From contig NZ_ATWI01000010.1 of NCBI RefSeq assembly GCF_000421165.1, forward strand, positions 310,001 to 374,000: DNA of 64,000 nt. The letters are read 5' to 3'. This document shows positions 55,942 to 64,000 of this stretch, one piece after another. The position numbers and the translations under genes are program-made. The notes under the pieces were generated by a model that was not told the DNA's origin, made no database searches, and worked only from the letters and a program-made list of their open reading frames with translations. Numbering within the stretch: position 1 is the first letter of the stretch; each line of letters starts with the position of its first letter. Source of the stretch: Marinobacter daepoensis DSM 16072 (lineage in GTDB: Bacteria; Pseudomonadota; Gammaproteobacteria; Pseudomonadales; Oleiphilaceae).

Positions 55942-57213
55942 TTATGGCTTACCGCTGACAAACTCCGGATAGGCTTCCATACCGCACTCGGAGAGGTCGA
56001 CGCCCTCGTATTCCTCCTCTTCGGTGACCCGGATACCCATCACGGCCTTCAGAAGGCCCCAGACAATCAGGCTGGCCACGAACACCCAGATGAAGATCGT
56101 GAGCGCGCCGATGAGCTGACCGCTGAAGCTGACGTCGCCGTTGGTTACGGGAACCAGCAGCAGGCCCAGCAGGCCACAGACACCGTGGGCAGAGATTGCG
56201 CCGACCGGATCGTCGATGCGCAGCTTGTCCAGAGTGACGATGCTCAGCACCACCAGAATACCGCCGAGAGCACCCCAGAGAGTGGCTGTCAGTGCGCTGG
56301 GGGTGGACGGTTCTGCAGTGATTACCACCAGGCCCGCGATAGCACCGTTCAGCAGCATGGTCAGATCAGCCTTGCCAAACATCAGGCGGGCAGTGGTCAG
56401 AGCCGCAATGGCACCACCGGCAGCGGCTGCATTGGTGTTCAGGAACACCATGGCGACCGAGTTGGCGCTGGCCACGTCGCCGAGTTTCAGCACGGAACCC
56501 CCGTTGAAGCCAAACCAGCCCATCCACAGGATAAAGGTACCCAGTGCTGCCAGAGGCATGTTGGCACCCGGGAAGGCCCGGATCTCGCCGTTGGGGCCAT
56601 ACTTGCCCTTGCGTGGCCCCAGCAGAAGCACACCGGCCAGGGCCGCTGCTGCACCTGCCATGTGGACGATGCCAGAGCCGGCAAAGTCGCTGAACCCGAG
56701 GTCACCGAGGTTGTAGAGGCCGAAGACGTCGGCACCGCCCCAGGTCCAGGAGCCTTCCAGCGGGTAAATAAAACCGGTCATGAACACCGCAAACACCAGA
56801 AACGCCCACAACTTCATGCGTTCGGCCACGGCGCCGGAGACAATGGACATGGCGGTGGCCACAAACACCACCTGAAAGAAGAAGTCCGAGGCTGCCGAGT
56901 AGATAGAGCCGCCGGTGAAGCCGTCTTCACGGGTCGCGAAGTCGCCCAGTACCCCGTCTACATCCACATCTGCAATGCCGGAGAGGAAGATGTTTCCGCC
57001 ATACATGATGGCGTAGCCGCACACCAGATACATGGTGCAGGCCACGGCGAACAGGGCGACGTTCTTGGTCAGAATTTCGGTGGTGTTTTTAGCACGCACC
57101 AGGCCGGACTCGAGCATGGCAAAGCCTGCGGCCATCCACATAACTAATGCGCCACACACGAGAAAATAAAACGTATCTATTGCGTACTGCAGGTGAAAGA
57201 GATTGCTTTCCAT
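55942..57213 (-). CDS. amtB: Ammonium transporter
   Basis: Inner-membrane Amt channel for ammonia uptake. From the ATG at 57213 (GGAGGG upstream) the protein has 423 residues and 11 predicted helices. Amt motifs include FFFQVVFVATAMSIVSGAVAER-type helix segments (FFFQVVFVATAMSIVS), GSGIVHMAGAAAALAG, the pore His in ISAHGVCGLLG and a PII-contacting C-tail VTEEEEYEGVDLSECGMEAY. It follows glnK by about 66 bases and shares its nitrogen-controlled promoter. A start six codons earlier has no ribosome site. Confidence 0.95.
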   Translation of the reverse strand: MESNLFHLQYAIDTFYFLVCGALVMWMAAGFAMLESGLVRAKNTTEILTKNVALFAVACTMYLVCGYAIMYGGNIFLSGIADVDVDGVLGDFATREDGFTGGSIYSAASDFFFQVVFVATAMSIVSGAVAERMKLWAFLVFAVFMTGFIYPLEGSWTWGGADVFGLYNLGDLGFSDFAGSGIVHMAGAAAALAGVLLLGPRKGKYGPNGEIRAFPGANMPLAALGTFILWMGWFGFNGGSVLKLGDVASANSVAMVFLNTNAAAAGGAIAALTTARLMFGKADLTMLLNGAIAGLVVITAEPSTPSALTATLWGALGGILVVLSIVTLDKLRIDDPVGAISAHGVCGLLGLLLVPVTNGDVSFSGQLIGALTIFIWVFVASLIVWGLLKAVMGIRVTEEEEYEGVDLSECGMEAYPEFVSGKP

Positions 57214-57279
57214 GGGAAGCCCTCCGCACAAGGCTCTTCAGGTGATAGTTTTTTGCGTTGGCTGGCTGTCAGTTCCGGC

Positions 57280-57699
<420 letters not shown>

Positions 57700-57729
57700 T
57701 CAATTGTGCGGATTGTGTACGAGAGCTTT

Positions 57730-57745
57730 AGCATCGGGTGTGCCA
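57730..57745 (-). promoter_or_regulatory. Sigma-54 promoter of glnK-amtB
   Basis: The minus strand reads TGGCACACCCGATGCT, with GG and GC dinucleotides at the required 12-base spacing (-24 and -12). Start of transcription would be near 57719, giving a 100-base leader to glnK. Confidence 0.85.
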
Positions 57746-57798
57746 ACGCAAAAAAATAAAATAAAAACAAATGCTTAACTATTGCCTGTCCCGAAATG

Positions 57799-57838
57799 GA
57801 GCAGGCTGGCGCACCATGATGGTGCGTAGAGCCTGCTC
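57799..57838. promoter_or_regulatory. NtrC-type site within a longer inverted repeat
   Basis: The core CGCACC-ATGAT-GGTGCG (57810-57826) fits the NtrC consensus GCACC-N5-GGTGC, centred about 100 bases upstream of the sigma-54 start. It is framed by a second exact repeat, GAGCAGGCT (57799-57807) and AGCCTGCTC (57830-57838), so the whole 40 bases can fold as one hairpin. The rest of the 379-base gap 57619-57997 shows no gene. Confidence 0.75.
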
Positions 57839-57997
57839 TTGTCTCAAAACAGAGCAGTCCGGCCTTTGGCCGCAGCCATTATAATGCTGACCGGGTACAG
57901 TATGGCAGGGGGCGTGGTGTGATACACTCCCGCAAATAGCCTCGGTGGTATGGAAAATGGTCTTATGCTGCCGAAGAACCCGTATAAGAGGTGTTTG

Positions 57998-58255
57998 ATG
58001 AAAGGGCCGCAAGAGATTTTTTCCCAGCTACAGGGCCAGTTTGGTCAGTTTGTTCCGGATATGGCCAAAGCGGCCAGGGAAGACTTTGAAACCCAGGCCA
58101 GGGCGACGGTGATGTCGGTGCTGGCTCGCCTGGAGCTGGTGACCCGAGAGGAGTTCGACGCGCAGCAGGCGGTCCTGATGAAAACCCGAGAAAAGGTGGA
58201 AGCTCTGGAAAAACGCGTTGCAGAACTGGAGCAGCGCCTGAGTTCAGATTCCTGA
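57998..58255 (+). CDS. ubiK: Ubiquinone biosynthesis accessory factor UbiK (BMFP)
   Basis: Small coiled-coil, membrane-fusogenic protein that assists the ubiquinone-synthesis complex with UbiJ. From the ATG at 57998 (AAGAGG upstream) the protein has 85 residues. The BMFP pattern is present: MARLELVTREEFD-like VLARLELVTREEFDAQQAVL followed by the heptad coil EKVEALEKRVAELEQRL. A start 16 codons earlier has no support. Confidence 0.88.
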   Translation: MKGPQEIFSQLQGQFGQFVPDMAKAAREDFETQARATVMSVLARLELVTREEFDAQQAVLMKTREKVEALEKRVAELEQRLSSDS

Positions 58256-58319
58256 CCGGTCGCCCGGGCAGCAGGAGCGCTGACCGGGCCATTGATACGT
58301 ACTGCCATGGAAGGTTGTC

Positions 58320-59852
58320 ATGCTCGCTATTGTCCATTCGCGCGCCAGTCTTGGCGTGTCTGCTCCCCCGGTGACCGTTGAAGTCCATCTGTCCGGTGGT
58401 CTGCCCGCACTCTCCATCGTTGGTTTGCCTGAAACTGGAGTCCGGGAAAGCAAAGACCGGGTGCGGAGTGCGTTGCTTAATGCGGGGTTTGAATTTCCGG
58501 CCCGTCGCATCACGATCAATCTGGCCCCTGCGGATCTGCCCAAGGAAGGCGGTCGATTCGACCTGCCGATTGCACTGGGCATTCTGGCGGCATCTGGTCA
58601 GATCCCGGCGGATAGCCTGGCGGGCCTGGAGTTCATGGGAGAGCTTTCCCTTGACGGTGCGCTGAGACCCTTGAAAGGCGTCCTGCCAGCAGTGCTGGCG
58701 GCGCGGCAGGCGGGGCGCTCTCTGTTGTTGCCCGATGGCAACGCCGAAGAGGCAGCTCTGGCCAGTTGTGAGGACGTGCTGACGGCGAACCATTTGCTCG
58801 GGGTCTGCGAACACCTGACTGGCGAGGCTCGGCTGACTCCGGTGCCACGGTCGGTAGCCTGCCAGGAAGGGGCGGGCCCGGTCTCAGCGGCAGATCTGTC
58901 GGATGTCCGGGGGCAGCAGGTGCCGCGCCGGGCGCTGGAAGTTGCGGCGGCTGGTGCTCACAACCTGTTGTTTTTTGGACCGCCTGGAACCGGTAAAAGT
59001 ATGCTCGCCAGTCGGTTACCCGGCATCCTGCCCTCGTTGGCGGATGAGGATGCCATGGAAGTGGCCAGTGTCCACTCGGTTGCCGGTCAACCTCTGAAGC
59101 CAGGAGGCTGGCGTCATCCCCCGTTTCGAGCGCCTCATCATACGGCGTCGGCGGTGGCCCTGGTGGGGGGTGGAAGCAGCCCCCGCCCGGGAGAAATCTC
59201 GCTGGCGCACCGGGGTGTCCTTTTTCTGGATGAGTTGCCGGAGTTTGAACGCCGGGTACTTGAGGTTCTGCGTGAACCGATGGAAAGCGGGGAGATTTCC
59301 ATCAGCCGTGCGGCCCGCCAAGTAACGTTTCCGGCACGCTTTCAGGTGGTCGCCGCTATGAACCCCTGCCCCTGTGGGTACCGCGGCCACCCCAATATCG
59401 AATGCCAGTGCACACCGGCTCAGGTGATGCGCTATCGGGCCAGGATCTCCGGGCCACTGCTGGACCGGTTCGATATGCATGTGGAGGTTCCCGTGCAGTC
59501 CGGCGATGTGTTGTTGGGCGCTGGTCACGGGGCGGAAAGCAGCGCGCAGGTCAGAGCCAGGGTGCTGTTGGCCCGCCAGCGTCAGGAAGCCCGTGGCGCG
59601 CTTAACTCCGGGCTGGCGGGGCGGGGTCTTGACCAGGCTTGTCGTCTGGACTCGGGTAGTGAGCGTTTGCTGACCAGAGCCATGGAACGGTTGGGGCTGT
59701 CCGCGAGGGCGCTTCACCGAATTCTTCGGCTGGCGCGCACCCTCGCCGATCTGGACGGGGCTCAGTCGCTGGAGCAGTCGCATCTGATGGAGGCCCTGGG
59801 ATATCGTCAGCTGGATCGGCAGTCCGGGCAGGGGGCTGGGGTCTCCGCCTGA
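58320..59852 (+). CDS. comM: YifB/ComM-family Mg-chelatase-like AAA+ ATPase
   Basis: ComM in competent bacteria is a hexameric helicase that extends branch migration during integration of incoming DNA. The 510-residue protein has an N-terminal Lon-like fold (VEVHLSGGLPALSIVGLPE), Walker A FFGPPGTGKSMLASRLPG, the Mg-chelatase block RAPHHTASAVALVGGG, Walker B GVLFLDELPEF, and a Cys-rich MNPCPCGYRG zinc-like site. The family is also present in non-competent species, so competence cannot be concluded. Confidence 0.92.
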   Translation: MLAIVHSRASLGVSAPPVTVEVHLSGGLPALSIVGLPETGVRESKDRVRSALLNAGFEFPARRITINLAPADLPKEGGRFDLPIALGILAASGQIPADSLAGLEFMGELSLDGALRPLKGVLPAVLAARQAGRSLLLPDGNAEEAALASCEDVLTANHLLGVCEHLTGEARLTPVPRSVACQEGAGPVSAADLSDVRGQQVPRRALEVAAAGAHNLLFFGPPGTGKSMLASRLPGILPSLADEDAMEVASVHSVAGQPLKPGGWRHPPFRAPHHTASAVALVGGGSSPRPGEISLAHRGVLFLDELPEFERRVLEVLREPMESGEISISRAARQVTFPARFQVVAAMNPCPCGYRGHPNIECQCTPAQVMRYRARISGPLLDRFDMHVEVPVQSGDVLLGAGHGAESSAQVRARVLLARQRQEARGALNSGLAGRGLDQACRLDSGSERLLTRAMERLGLSARALHRILRLARTLADLDGAQSLEQSHLMEALGYRQLDRQSGQGAGVSA

Positions 59853-59922
59853 TGGTACGGACTCTGATAAACTGTGCCCAGGTTTTGACTACCAGATCCG
59901 TTTTCATGCTTGAGGATACAGA

Positions 59923-60639
59923 ATGACTGACCAGAACGAGACTCAGGACGCAAATCCGGTCACCACTCGCCGCGGCGTTCGTAGCTTTGTGCTCCGCCAG
60001 GGGCGGATGACGGAGGGTCAGAAAAAGGCCTTTGAACGCAACTGGGCAAAGTATGGCCTGAGCCGGGACAACGGAATGATCGATCCCCGGGAAGTGTTTG
60101 GCCGGGATAATATGCTCAATCTGGAAATCGGGTTCGGCATGGGGAAATCCCTGGCAGACATGGCTGAGGCTGCGCCGGAGCAGGATTTCATCGGTGTGGA
60201 AGTGCATCTGCCCGGCGTGGGTGCGCTGCTGAAAGAGGTAGAAGCCCGGGGGCTGGAAAATGTGCGGGTTTACAGTATTGACGCCAACGACGTCATTGAT
60301 CTGTGCCTGCCGGACGCCTGTCTTGACCGGGTGATGGTGTTCTTCCCGGACCCCTGGCATAAGAAAAAACACCATAAACGTCGTCTGATTCAGTTGGAGT
60401 TTATCCAGCGTATCCGTCACAAGCTGCGGGTGGGAGGTGTTCTTCATCTGGCGACAGACTGGGAGAACTATGCAGAGCATATGCTTGAGGTGATGGACGC
60501 CTCTGAGGGATTTGCAAACACCCGTGAAGAGGGGGGGTATTCACCCAAACCGGAGGAGCGCCCGATGACCAAATTTGAAAAGCGTGGCGAGAACCTGGGG
60601 CACGGTGTCTGGGACTTACTGTTCTATCGCACCAACTGA
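59923..60639 (+). CDS. trmB: tRNA (guanine-N7)-methyltransferase
   Basis: Makes m7G46 in tRNA from SAM. The 238-residue protein has [19 protein letters not shown], the SAM motif [15 protein letters not shown], the [16 protein letters not shown] signature and a C-terminal [17 protein letters not shown]. The ATG is placed after a purine-rich AGGATACAGA site. Confidence 0.96.
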   Translation: MTDQNETQDANPVTTRRGVRSFVLRQGRMTEGQKKAFERNWAKYGLSRDNGMIDPREVFGRDNMLNLEIGFGMGKSLADMAEAAPEQDFIGVEVHLPGVGALLKEVEARGLENVRVYSIDANDVIDLCLPDACLDRVMVFFPDPWHKKKHHKRRLIQLEFIQRIRHKLRVGGVLHLATDWENYAEHMLEVMDASEGFANTREEGGYSPKPEERPMTKFEKRGENLGHGVWDLLFYRTN

Positions 60640-60640
60640 T

Positions 60641-61192
60641 CTAGTGAGATGGCGTCAGGGGCCTGCGTCGGGAGGCACGGATGACCACAAGCCCGGCCAT
60701 ACCGAGCACCAGGCCCGTGAACTTCACCAGTGCCAGAATGGTTGCGGTAAGGCTCATCGTATCTGATGGCGGGTTGAGGTTATTCAGAAGGGCGATGTTC
60801 TCTGCGATATCGCTGATGCCGGCAAGGACGAACAGCACTCGAACCCAGCGCGCGACCATTCGTTCCCGGACTCCGGGGCGGTCCCGGGTGAAATGACGGG
60901 TCAGCTGAAGCGCGGTGGCCAGATAGACAATGATAAACAGGAAGTCGATCCACAGTGATAACCTGGCCTGGCTCAGTTGGTCATCGTGCCAGCTGGACAG
61001 AATTGCCCGGGTCTGATCGGCGGTGCCGGCGAGCTGCAGGCTGATCATTCCCTGAGGGGCAGCGGAAGTATGGAGCGGCTGATTCAGGGCGATTAGCAGC
61101 AGCCCGAGCGCCAGAGCGGTGACCAGAGACATCTTCATGGGCAACTTCATCGGGCGCATGGGAAAGAGCGGCGGTCGCTGGGCTGAATCCAT
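60641..61192 (-). CDS. Hypothetical four-helix membrane protein
   Basis: A 183-residue protein with hydrophobic segments at about 22-38, 80-97, 115-135 and 148-170, and a loop between the first two containing SWHDDQLSQARLSLWIDFLF. No family recognised, though small four-helix integral membrane proteins of this size are common. Its ATG touches the hemW stop. Several Met codons (12, 15, 19, 21) could be the true start; none has a strong ribosome site. Confidence 0.6.
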   Translation of the reverse strand: MDSAQRPPLFPMRPMKLPMKMSLVTALALGLLLIALNQPLHTSAAPQGMISLQLAGTADQTRAILSSWHDDQLSQARLSLWIDFLFIIVYLATALQLTRHFTRDRPGVRERMVARWVRVLFVLAGISDIAENIALLNNLNPPSDTMSLTATILALVKFTGLVLGMAGLVVIRASRRRPLTPSH

Positions 61193-62340
61193 TAGAGAAA
61201 ATGCTCCAGAAGGCTGTTCAGGTACCGCTGCCCGTGCTCCGTTGCCTGAATACGGGTTGGGGCAAGCAGATGTTCTTTTCTTAGTTGGCTCAGTTTTACC
61301 GCAATGGAGGAGAGGGGTAAACCTGTACGCTCGGTATACGTGTTTTCTTCGGAGCCTGCTTTGAGTCGCAGGGCGTTCATCATGAACTCCAGTGTTCGTT
61401 CGCCCGTCTCAATCGCCTCGCTGCCGGCTGTTCTCGACCCGATCCGGTTCAGAAACGCCTCGGGCTGACGGGTTTTCCAGTAGCGCAGGATGCGGCCGTC
61501 GGCCAGGCTTACCTTGCCATGGGCGCCGGCGCCCATGGCAAGGTAGTCCCCGAAGGTCCAGTAATTCAGGTTGTGCTGGCTTTGCGCCCCTGGCTCACTC
61601 CACGCTGAGACCTCATAGTCCTCCAGCCCGGCTTTGCGCAGGTATCGCGCCCCCTGTTGGTAGATGTCCCACAACCGGTCGTCGTCGGGTAAGTCGGGGG
61701 GGCGGGAAAAGAATTCGGTGTTGGGTTCAATCGTGAGCTGATACCAGGACAGATGGCGTGGCTTGTGGCTCAGCGCCGCCTGCAAATCCTCCAGAGCCTG
61801 GCCGGGTGTCTGCCCAGGTAAGCCGTGCATGAGATCCACGTTGAAATTGTCGAAACCGGCCTTGCGCGCAGCCTCAATCGCCTGATGGGCGGAAGCACTG
61901 TCGTGAATTCGCCCAAGAGCTGTCAGCTGGTTCGGATCAAAGCTCTGCACTCCAATGGATAGCCGATTGATGCCGGCTTCCCGGAAACGCTCGAAGCGCC
62001 CGGCTTCGAGCGTGCCGGGGTTTGCCTCCAGAGTAATCTCGGCACCGGGCTGAAAGGCCAGGCGCTCGCGCAGGCTGTTGAACAGTCTCTGGTAGAACTG
62101 GCCGCTCATCAGGGACGGGGTTCCGCCACCAATGAATACGGTTTCAATGGGACGAGCCCGCACCAGTGCCAGGTCCGGTTCCAGGTCGTCAAGAAGTGCG
62201 GTCAGGTAGCGCTCTTCGGGGATGTCTCCCCGGATGGCGTGGGAGTTGAAATCGCAGTAGGGACACTTGCGCACGCACCAGGGCACATGTATGTAAAGGC
62301 TCAGGGGCGGGCAGACCGCCACAGGGTCGGTGGCGGTCAT
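61192..62340 (-). CDS. hemW: Heme chaperone HemW (radical SAM, HemN-like)
   Basis: A 382-residue radical-SAM protein, often mislabelled coproporphyrinogen oxidase. The cluster motif is C22-x3-C26-x2-C29 (WCVRKCPYCDFNSH). The sequence lacks the N-terminal extension of true HemN and fits HemW, which binds heme and delivers it to respiratory enzymes. FIGGGTPSLM and the LEANPGTLE block are conserved. Near-contiguous with rdgB upstream. Confidence 0.92.
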   Translation of the reverse strand: MTATDPVAVCPPLSLYIHVPWCVRKCPYCDFNSHAIRGDIPEERYLTALLDDLEPDLALVRARPIETVFIGGGTPSLMSGQFYQRLFNSLRERLAFQPGAEITLEANPGTLEAGRFERFREAGINRLSIGVQSFDPNQLTALGRIHDSASAHQAIEAARKAGFDNFNVDLMHGLPGQTPGQALEDLQAALSHKPRHLSWYQLTIEPNTEFFSRPPDLPDDDRLWDIYQQGARYLRKAGLEDYEVSAWSEPGAQSQHNLNYWTFGDYLAMGAGAHGKVSLADGRILRYWKTRQPEAFLNRIGSRTAGSEAIETGERTLEFMMNALRLKAGSEENTYTERTGLPLSSIAVKLSQLRKEHLLAPTRIQATEHGQRYLNSLLEHFL

Positions 62341-62344
62341 CGTA

Positions 62345-62944
62345 TCAGAGCTCCGCCCGGAGTTGCTCCAGAAGCTTGCTCAGAGCACGCCCCCGGTGAC
62401 TGATTTGCCCTTTCTGTTCCCGGGTCAGCTCAGCGGCACTGCAGTTGTATTCCGGGCACAGGAAGACCGGGTCGTAGCCGAAACCAGCGTCGCCTCTGGG
62501 GGCAGGCAGAATTTGTCCGGGCCAGCACCCATGACAGATGATTGGCGTTGGGTCTTCGGCATGGCGAAGGAAGACGAGTACGCAGTGGAACTGGGCCTGG
62601 CGCTTGGCTGAAGGTGTTGCTTCCAGGGCGGCCAGCAGTGCCTCCACGTTCTGGCGGTCCGAGGCTTGATCGCCGGCGAACCGGGCCGAGCGAACACCCG
62701 GCCGTCCTTGCAGCGCATCGACGGACAATCCGCTGTCATCGGCGAGGGCTGGCAGCCCCGTCAGCCTCGCGGCATGGCGGGCCTTGATGAGGGCGTTTTC
62801 AACAAAGGTGATGGCGGGCTCTTCGGCTTCAGGCACGCCGAGTTCACCCTGAGCGACCGGGGTGAACCCAACGGGGGAGAGCAGTTCCGTCAATTCGGCA
62901 ATTTTGCCCTGATTGTTGCTGGCGATGACAAGTTTCTGGCTCAT
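62345..62944 (-). CDS. rdgB: XTP/dITP diphosphatase
   Basis: House-cleaning pyrophosphatase (Ham1 family) that hydrolyses dITP, ITP and XTP. About 199 residues from the ATG at 62944, beginning MSQKLVIASNNQGKIAEL; a start four codons earlier (62956) is also possible. Other blocks are ADDSGLSVDALQGRPGVRSARF and GFGYDPVF. It lies between the DUF4426 gene and hemW, the Pseudomonas order. Confidence 0.95.
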   Translation of the reverse strand: MSQKLVIASNNQGKIAELTELLSPVGFTPVAQGELGVPEAEEPAITFVENALIKARHAARLTGLPALADDSGLSVDALQGRPGVRSARFAGDQASDRQNVEALLAALEATPSAKRQAQFHCVLVFLRHAEDPTPIICHGCWPGQILPAPRGDAGFGYDPVFLCPEYNCSAAELTREQKGQISHRGRALSKLLEQLRAEL

Positions 62945-62948
62945 GGGG

Positions 62949-63398
62949 TCAGTCATTGAACAGGGTGTGGGAAAAGCGTACTGGCAGATCCTCGGAACTA
63001 CCGCTGGGACGCGCTGTGATGTTGAAGGTCATCAGGTCACCGGACTGGTACTGGTACTGGGCAATGAAATAGACGGCTTCACCTTCCTGAATGCGCCGGA
63101 ATGCCAGAAAGTTGACCTGTTGGATGTCATTGGATACCTGGCCTTCAACCTGACCGCTAACGGGGGTGATCTGGCCGTGTTCCCCATCGGTCATAATTGC
63201 GATGTTGACGATGCCTATGCCCCGGCTTCGCTGCAGCTTATTGGCTTCAGCTACCTCGGGGGAGAGGAATGTGCTGGGGAAAACACTCCAGTGCACTTTA
63301 TGTTCCCCGAAATCCTTCTCTCCGGCCTGACTCTGAAGTGGCAGGAGGATCAGGGTGAGCATCAGGCACAGGGCCTTGCTTGTGTTTAAGAGGTTCAT
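62949..63398 (-). CDS. DUF4426 family exported protein
   Basis: From the ATG at 63398 (GGGAGA upstream) the protein has 149 residues with a signal peptide ending near LPLQSQA. The mature part, GEKDFGEHKVHWSVFPSTFL with a beta-rich body, matches DUF4426, always seen between metW and rdgB in this lineage. Role unknown. A longer frame to 63533 lies inside metW and is rejected. Confidence 0.85.
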   Translation of the reverse strand: MNLLNTSKALCLMLTLILLPLQSQAGEKDFGEHKVHWSVFPSTFLSPEVAEANKLQRSRGIGIVNIAIMTDGEHGQITPVSGQVEGQVSNDIQQVNFLAFRRIQEGEAVYFIAQYQYQSGDLMTFNITARPSGSSEDLPVRFSHTLFND

Positions 63399-63400
63399 CG

Positions 63401-64000
63401 TCAGGTCTCCCGTGAGATTCGGTAGATGGCTATTTCCCCCAGCAGGTTGGGCCAGAGCCTGGCCAGCCAGCTGTTCTGGTGTTGTCCGTCTACAACCCTC
63501 CGACTCTTGATCCGAATGCCTTTTTGCCGGCACAGGGCCTCGAAGTCCTTGAAGGTGCAGAGCCGGATATTCGGGGTGTTATACCATTTATACGGCAATG
63601 CATCGGATTCGGGCATTCGGCCGCTCAGCGCCAGCCCCCAGCGCAGGCGCCAGTGAGCGAAGTTGGGAAACGTCACAATGCCTTCCCGGCCGACCCGAAG
63701 CATTTCATCAATCACTTTGTCAGGCCGACGAACCGCCTGCAAGGCCTGGGTCATCAGGACAATATCGAACATGCCGTCATCGAAGTTGTCCAGCCCATGA
63801 GAGTCCAGGTTCTGCTCAATGACCCGAACGCCACGCCCCATGCAGGTAGTGATGTGATCGGGGTTGATCTCCAACCCAAACCCGGTGGCGCTGCGTTCTC
63901 GTTGAAGAAAGTCCAGCAAGGTCCCATCGCCGCACCCCAGGTCCAGAACGTGGTGACCGGGACGCACCCACTGCTGAATGATTTCGAGATCTGCCCTCAT
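63401..64000 (-). CDS. metW: MetW, methionine biosynthesis methyltransferase-like protein
   Basis: SAM-fold protein that partners homoserine O-acyltransferase MetX. The 199-residue protein begins MRADLEIIQQWVRPGHHVLD, the normal MetW N-terminus, with SAM motif LDLGCGDGTLL. The start ATG is exactly the last three bases of the window, so the gene is complete but its ribosome site is outside. metX, usually directly upstream, is expected just beyond the edge. Confidence 0.94.
   Translation of the reverse strand: MRADLEIIQQWVRPGHHVLDLGCGDGTLLDFLQRERSATGFGLEINPDHITTCMGRGVRVIEQNLDSHGLDNFDDGMFDIVLMTQALQAVRRPDKVIDEMLRVGREGIVTFPNFAHWRLRWGLALSGRMPESDALPYKWYNTPNIRLCTFKDFEALCRQKGIRIKSRRVVDGQHQNSWLARLWPNLLGEIAIYRISRET

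Overview
The window reads as a stretch of core chromosome from a high-GC marine gammaproteobacterium close to Marinobacter and the Pseudomonas lineage. The grounds are gene content and order. The run fkl-type FKBP / rsd(algQ) / dsbB, hemYXDC-algR-algZ / argH, cyaA, lptM-lysA-dapF-DUF484-xerC matches the arrangement I know from Pseudomonas aeruginosa. So do trxA-rho-ubiD with a ferredoxin-reductase gene, and metW-DUF4426-rdgB-hemW-trmB. No rRNA, tRNA, CRISPR array, prophage or insertion sequence was recognised. Bases 1-93 precede dsbB and hold nothing I can name.

Layout. 94-6578: dsbB, rsd, an FKBP lipoprotein, two small hypothetical genes, the ABC-F ATPase gene yheS and ppx. 6853-10401: trxA, then molybdenum cofactor genes (mobA, and moaE-moaD-moeA-moaB on the minus strand). 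10547-14683: rho with its promoter and long leader, ubiD, and a 2Fe-2S/flavin reductase. 14752-20751: a colinear minus-strand block hemY-hemX-hemD-hemC-algR-algZ, divergent from argH. 22320-25531: an accessory islet with a type VI secretion phospholipase (Tle1/DUF2235) gene, a DUF2931 lipoprotein gene that may be its immunity gene, and a frameshifted gene remnant, all set between argH and cyaA. 25532-34011: cyaA, lptM, lysA, dapF, DUF484, xerC and a GGDEF cyclase. 34020-43738: DUF2789, a two-sensor-domain histidine kinase lacking a receiver, a PlpD-type patatin autotransporter, a GntR regulator, cardiolipin synthase and an AraC regulator. 43885-50303: a 30-residue small-protein gene with its own terminator, hydrolases, a thioesterase, an oxidoreductase, a CPA1-type antiporter and tcdA. 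50499-52545: a short-chain dehydrogenase next to a ChrR/RpoE (ECF) stress pair. 52655-55585: divergent speA and speE for polyamines. 55678-57618: a DUF6316 gene facing the nitrogen-regulated glnK-amtB operon. 57998-64000: ubiK, a comM-like gene, trmB, a membrane protein gene, hemW, rdgB, DUF4426 and metW, whose start codon is the last three bases of the window.

Functional links. The hem genes sit with the AlgZ/AlgR two-component system. UbiD and UbiK serve ubiquinone synthesis. speA and speE share one divergent control region. glnK-amtB has a clear sigma-54 promoter with an NtrC site about 100 bp upstream. The ECF sigma gene has a candidate promoter resembling those read by RpoE/ChrR-type (singlet-oxygen) sigma factors, which suggests self-activation. 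The least ordinary parts are the argH-cyaA islet, the 30-residue gene, and the receiver-less kinase. Start codons were moved inward from the longest open frame where a Shine-Dalgarno sequence, signal peptide, promoter or neighbouring stop argued for it.
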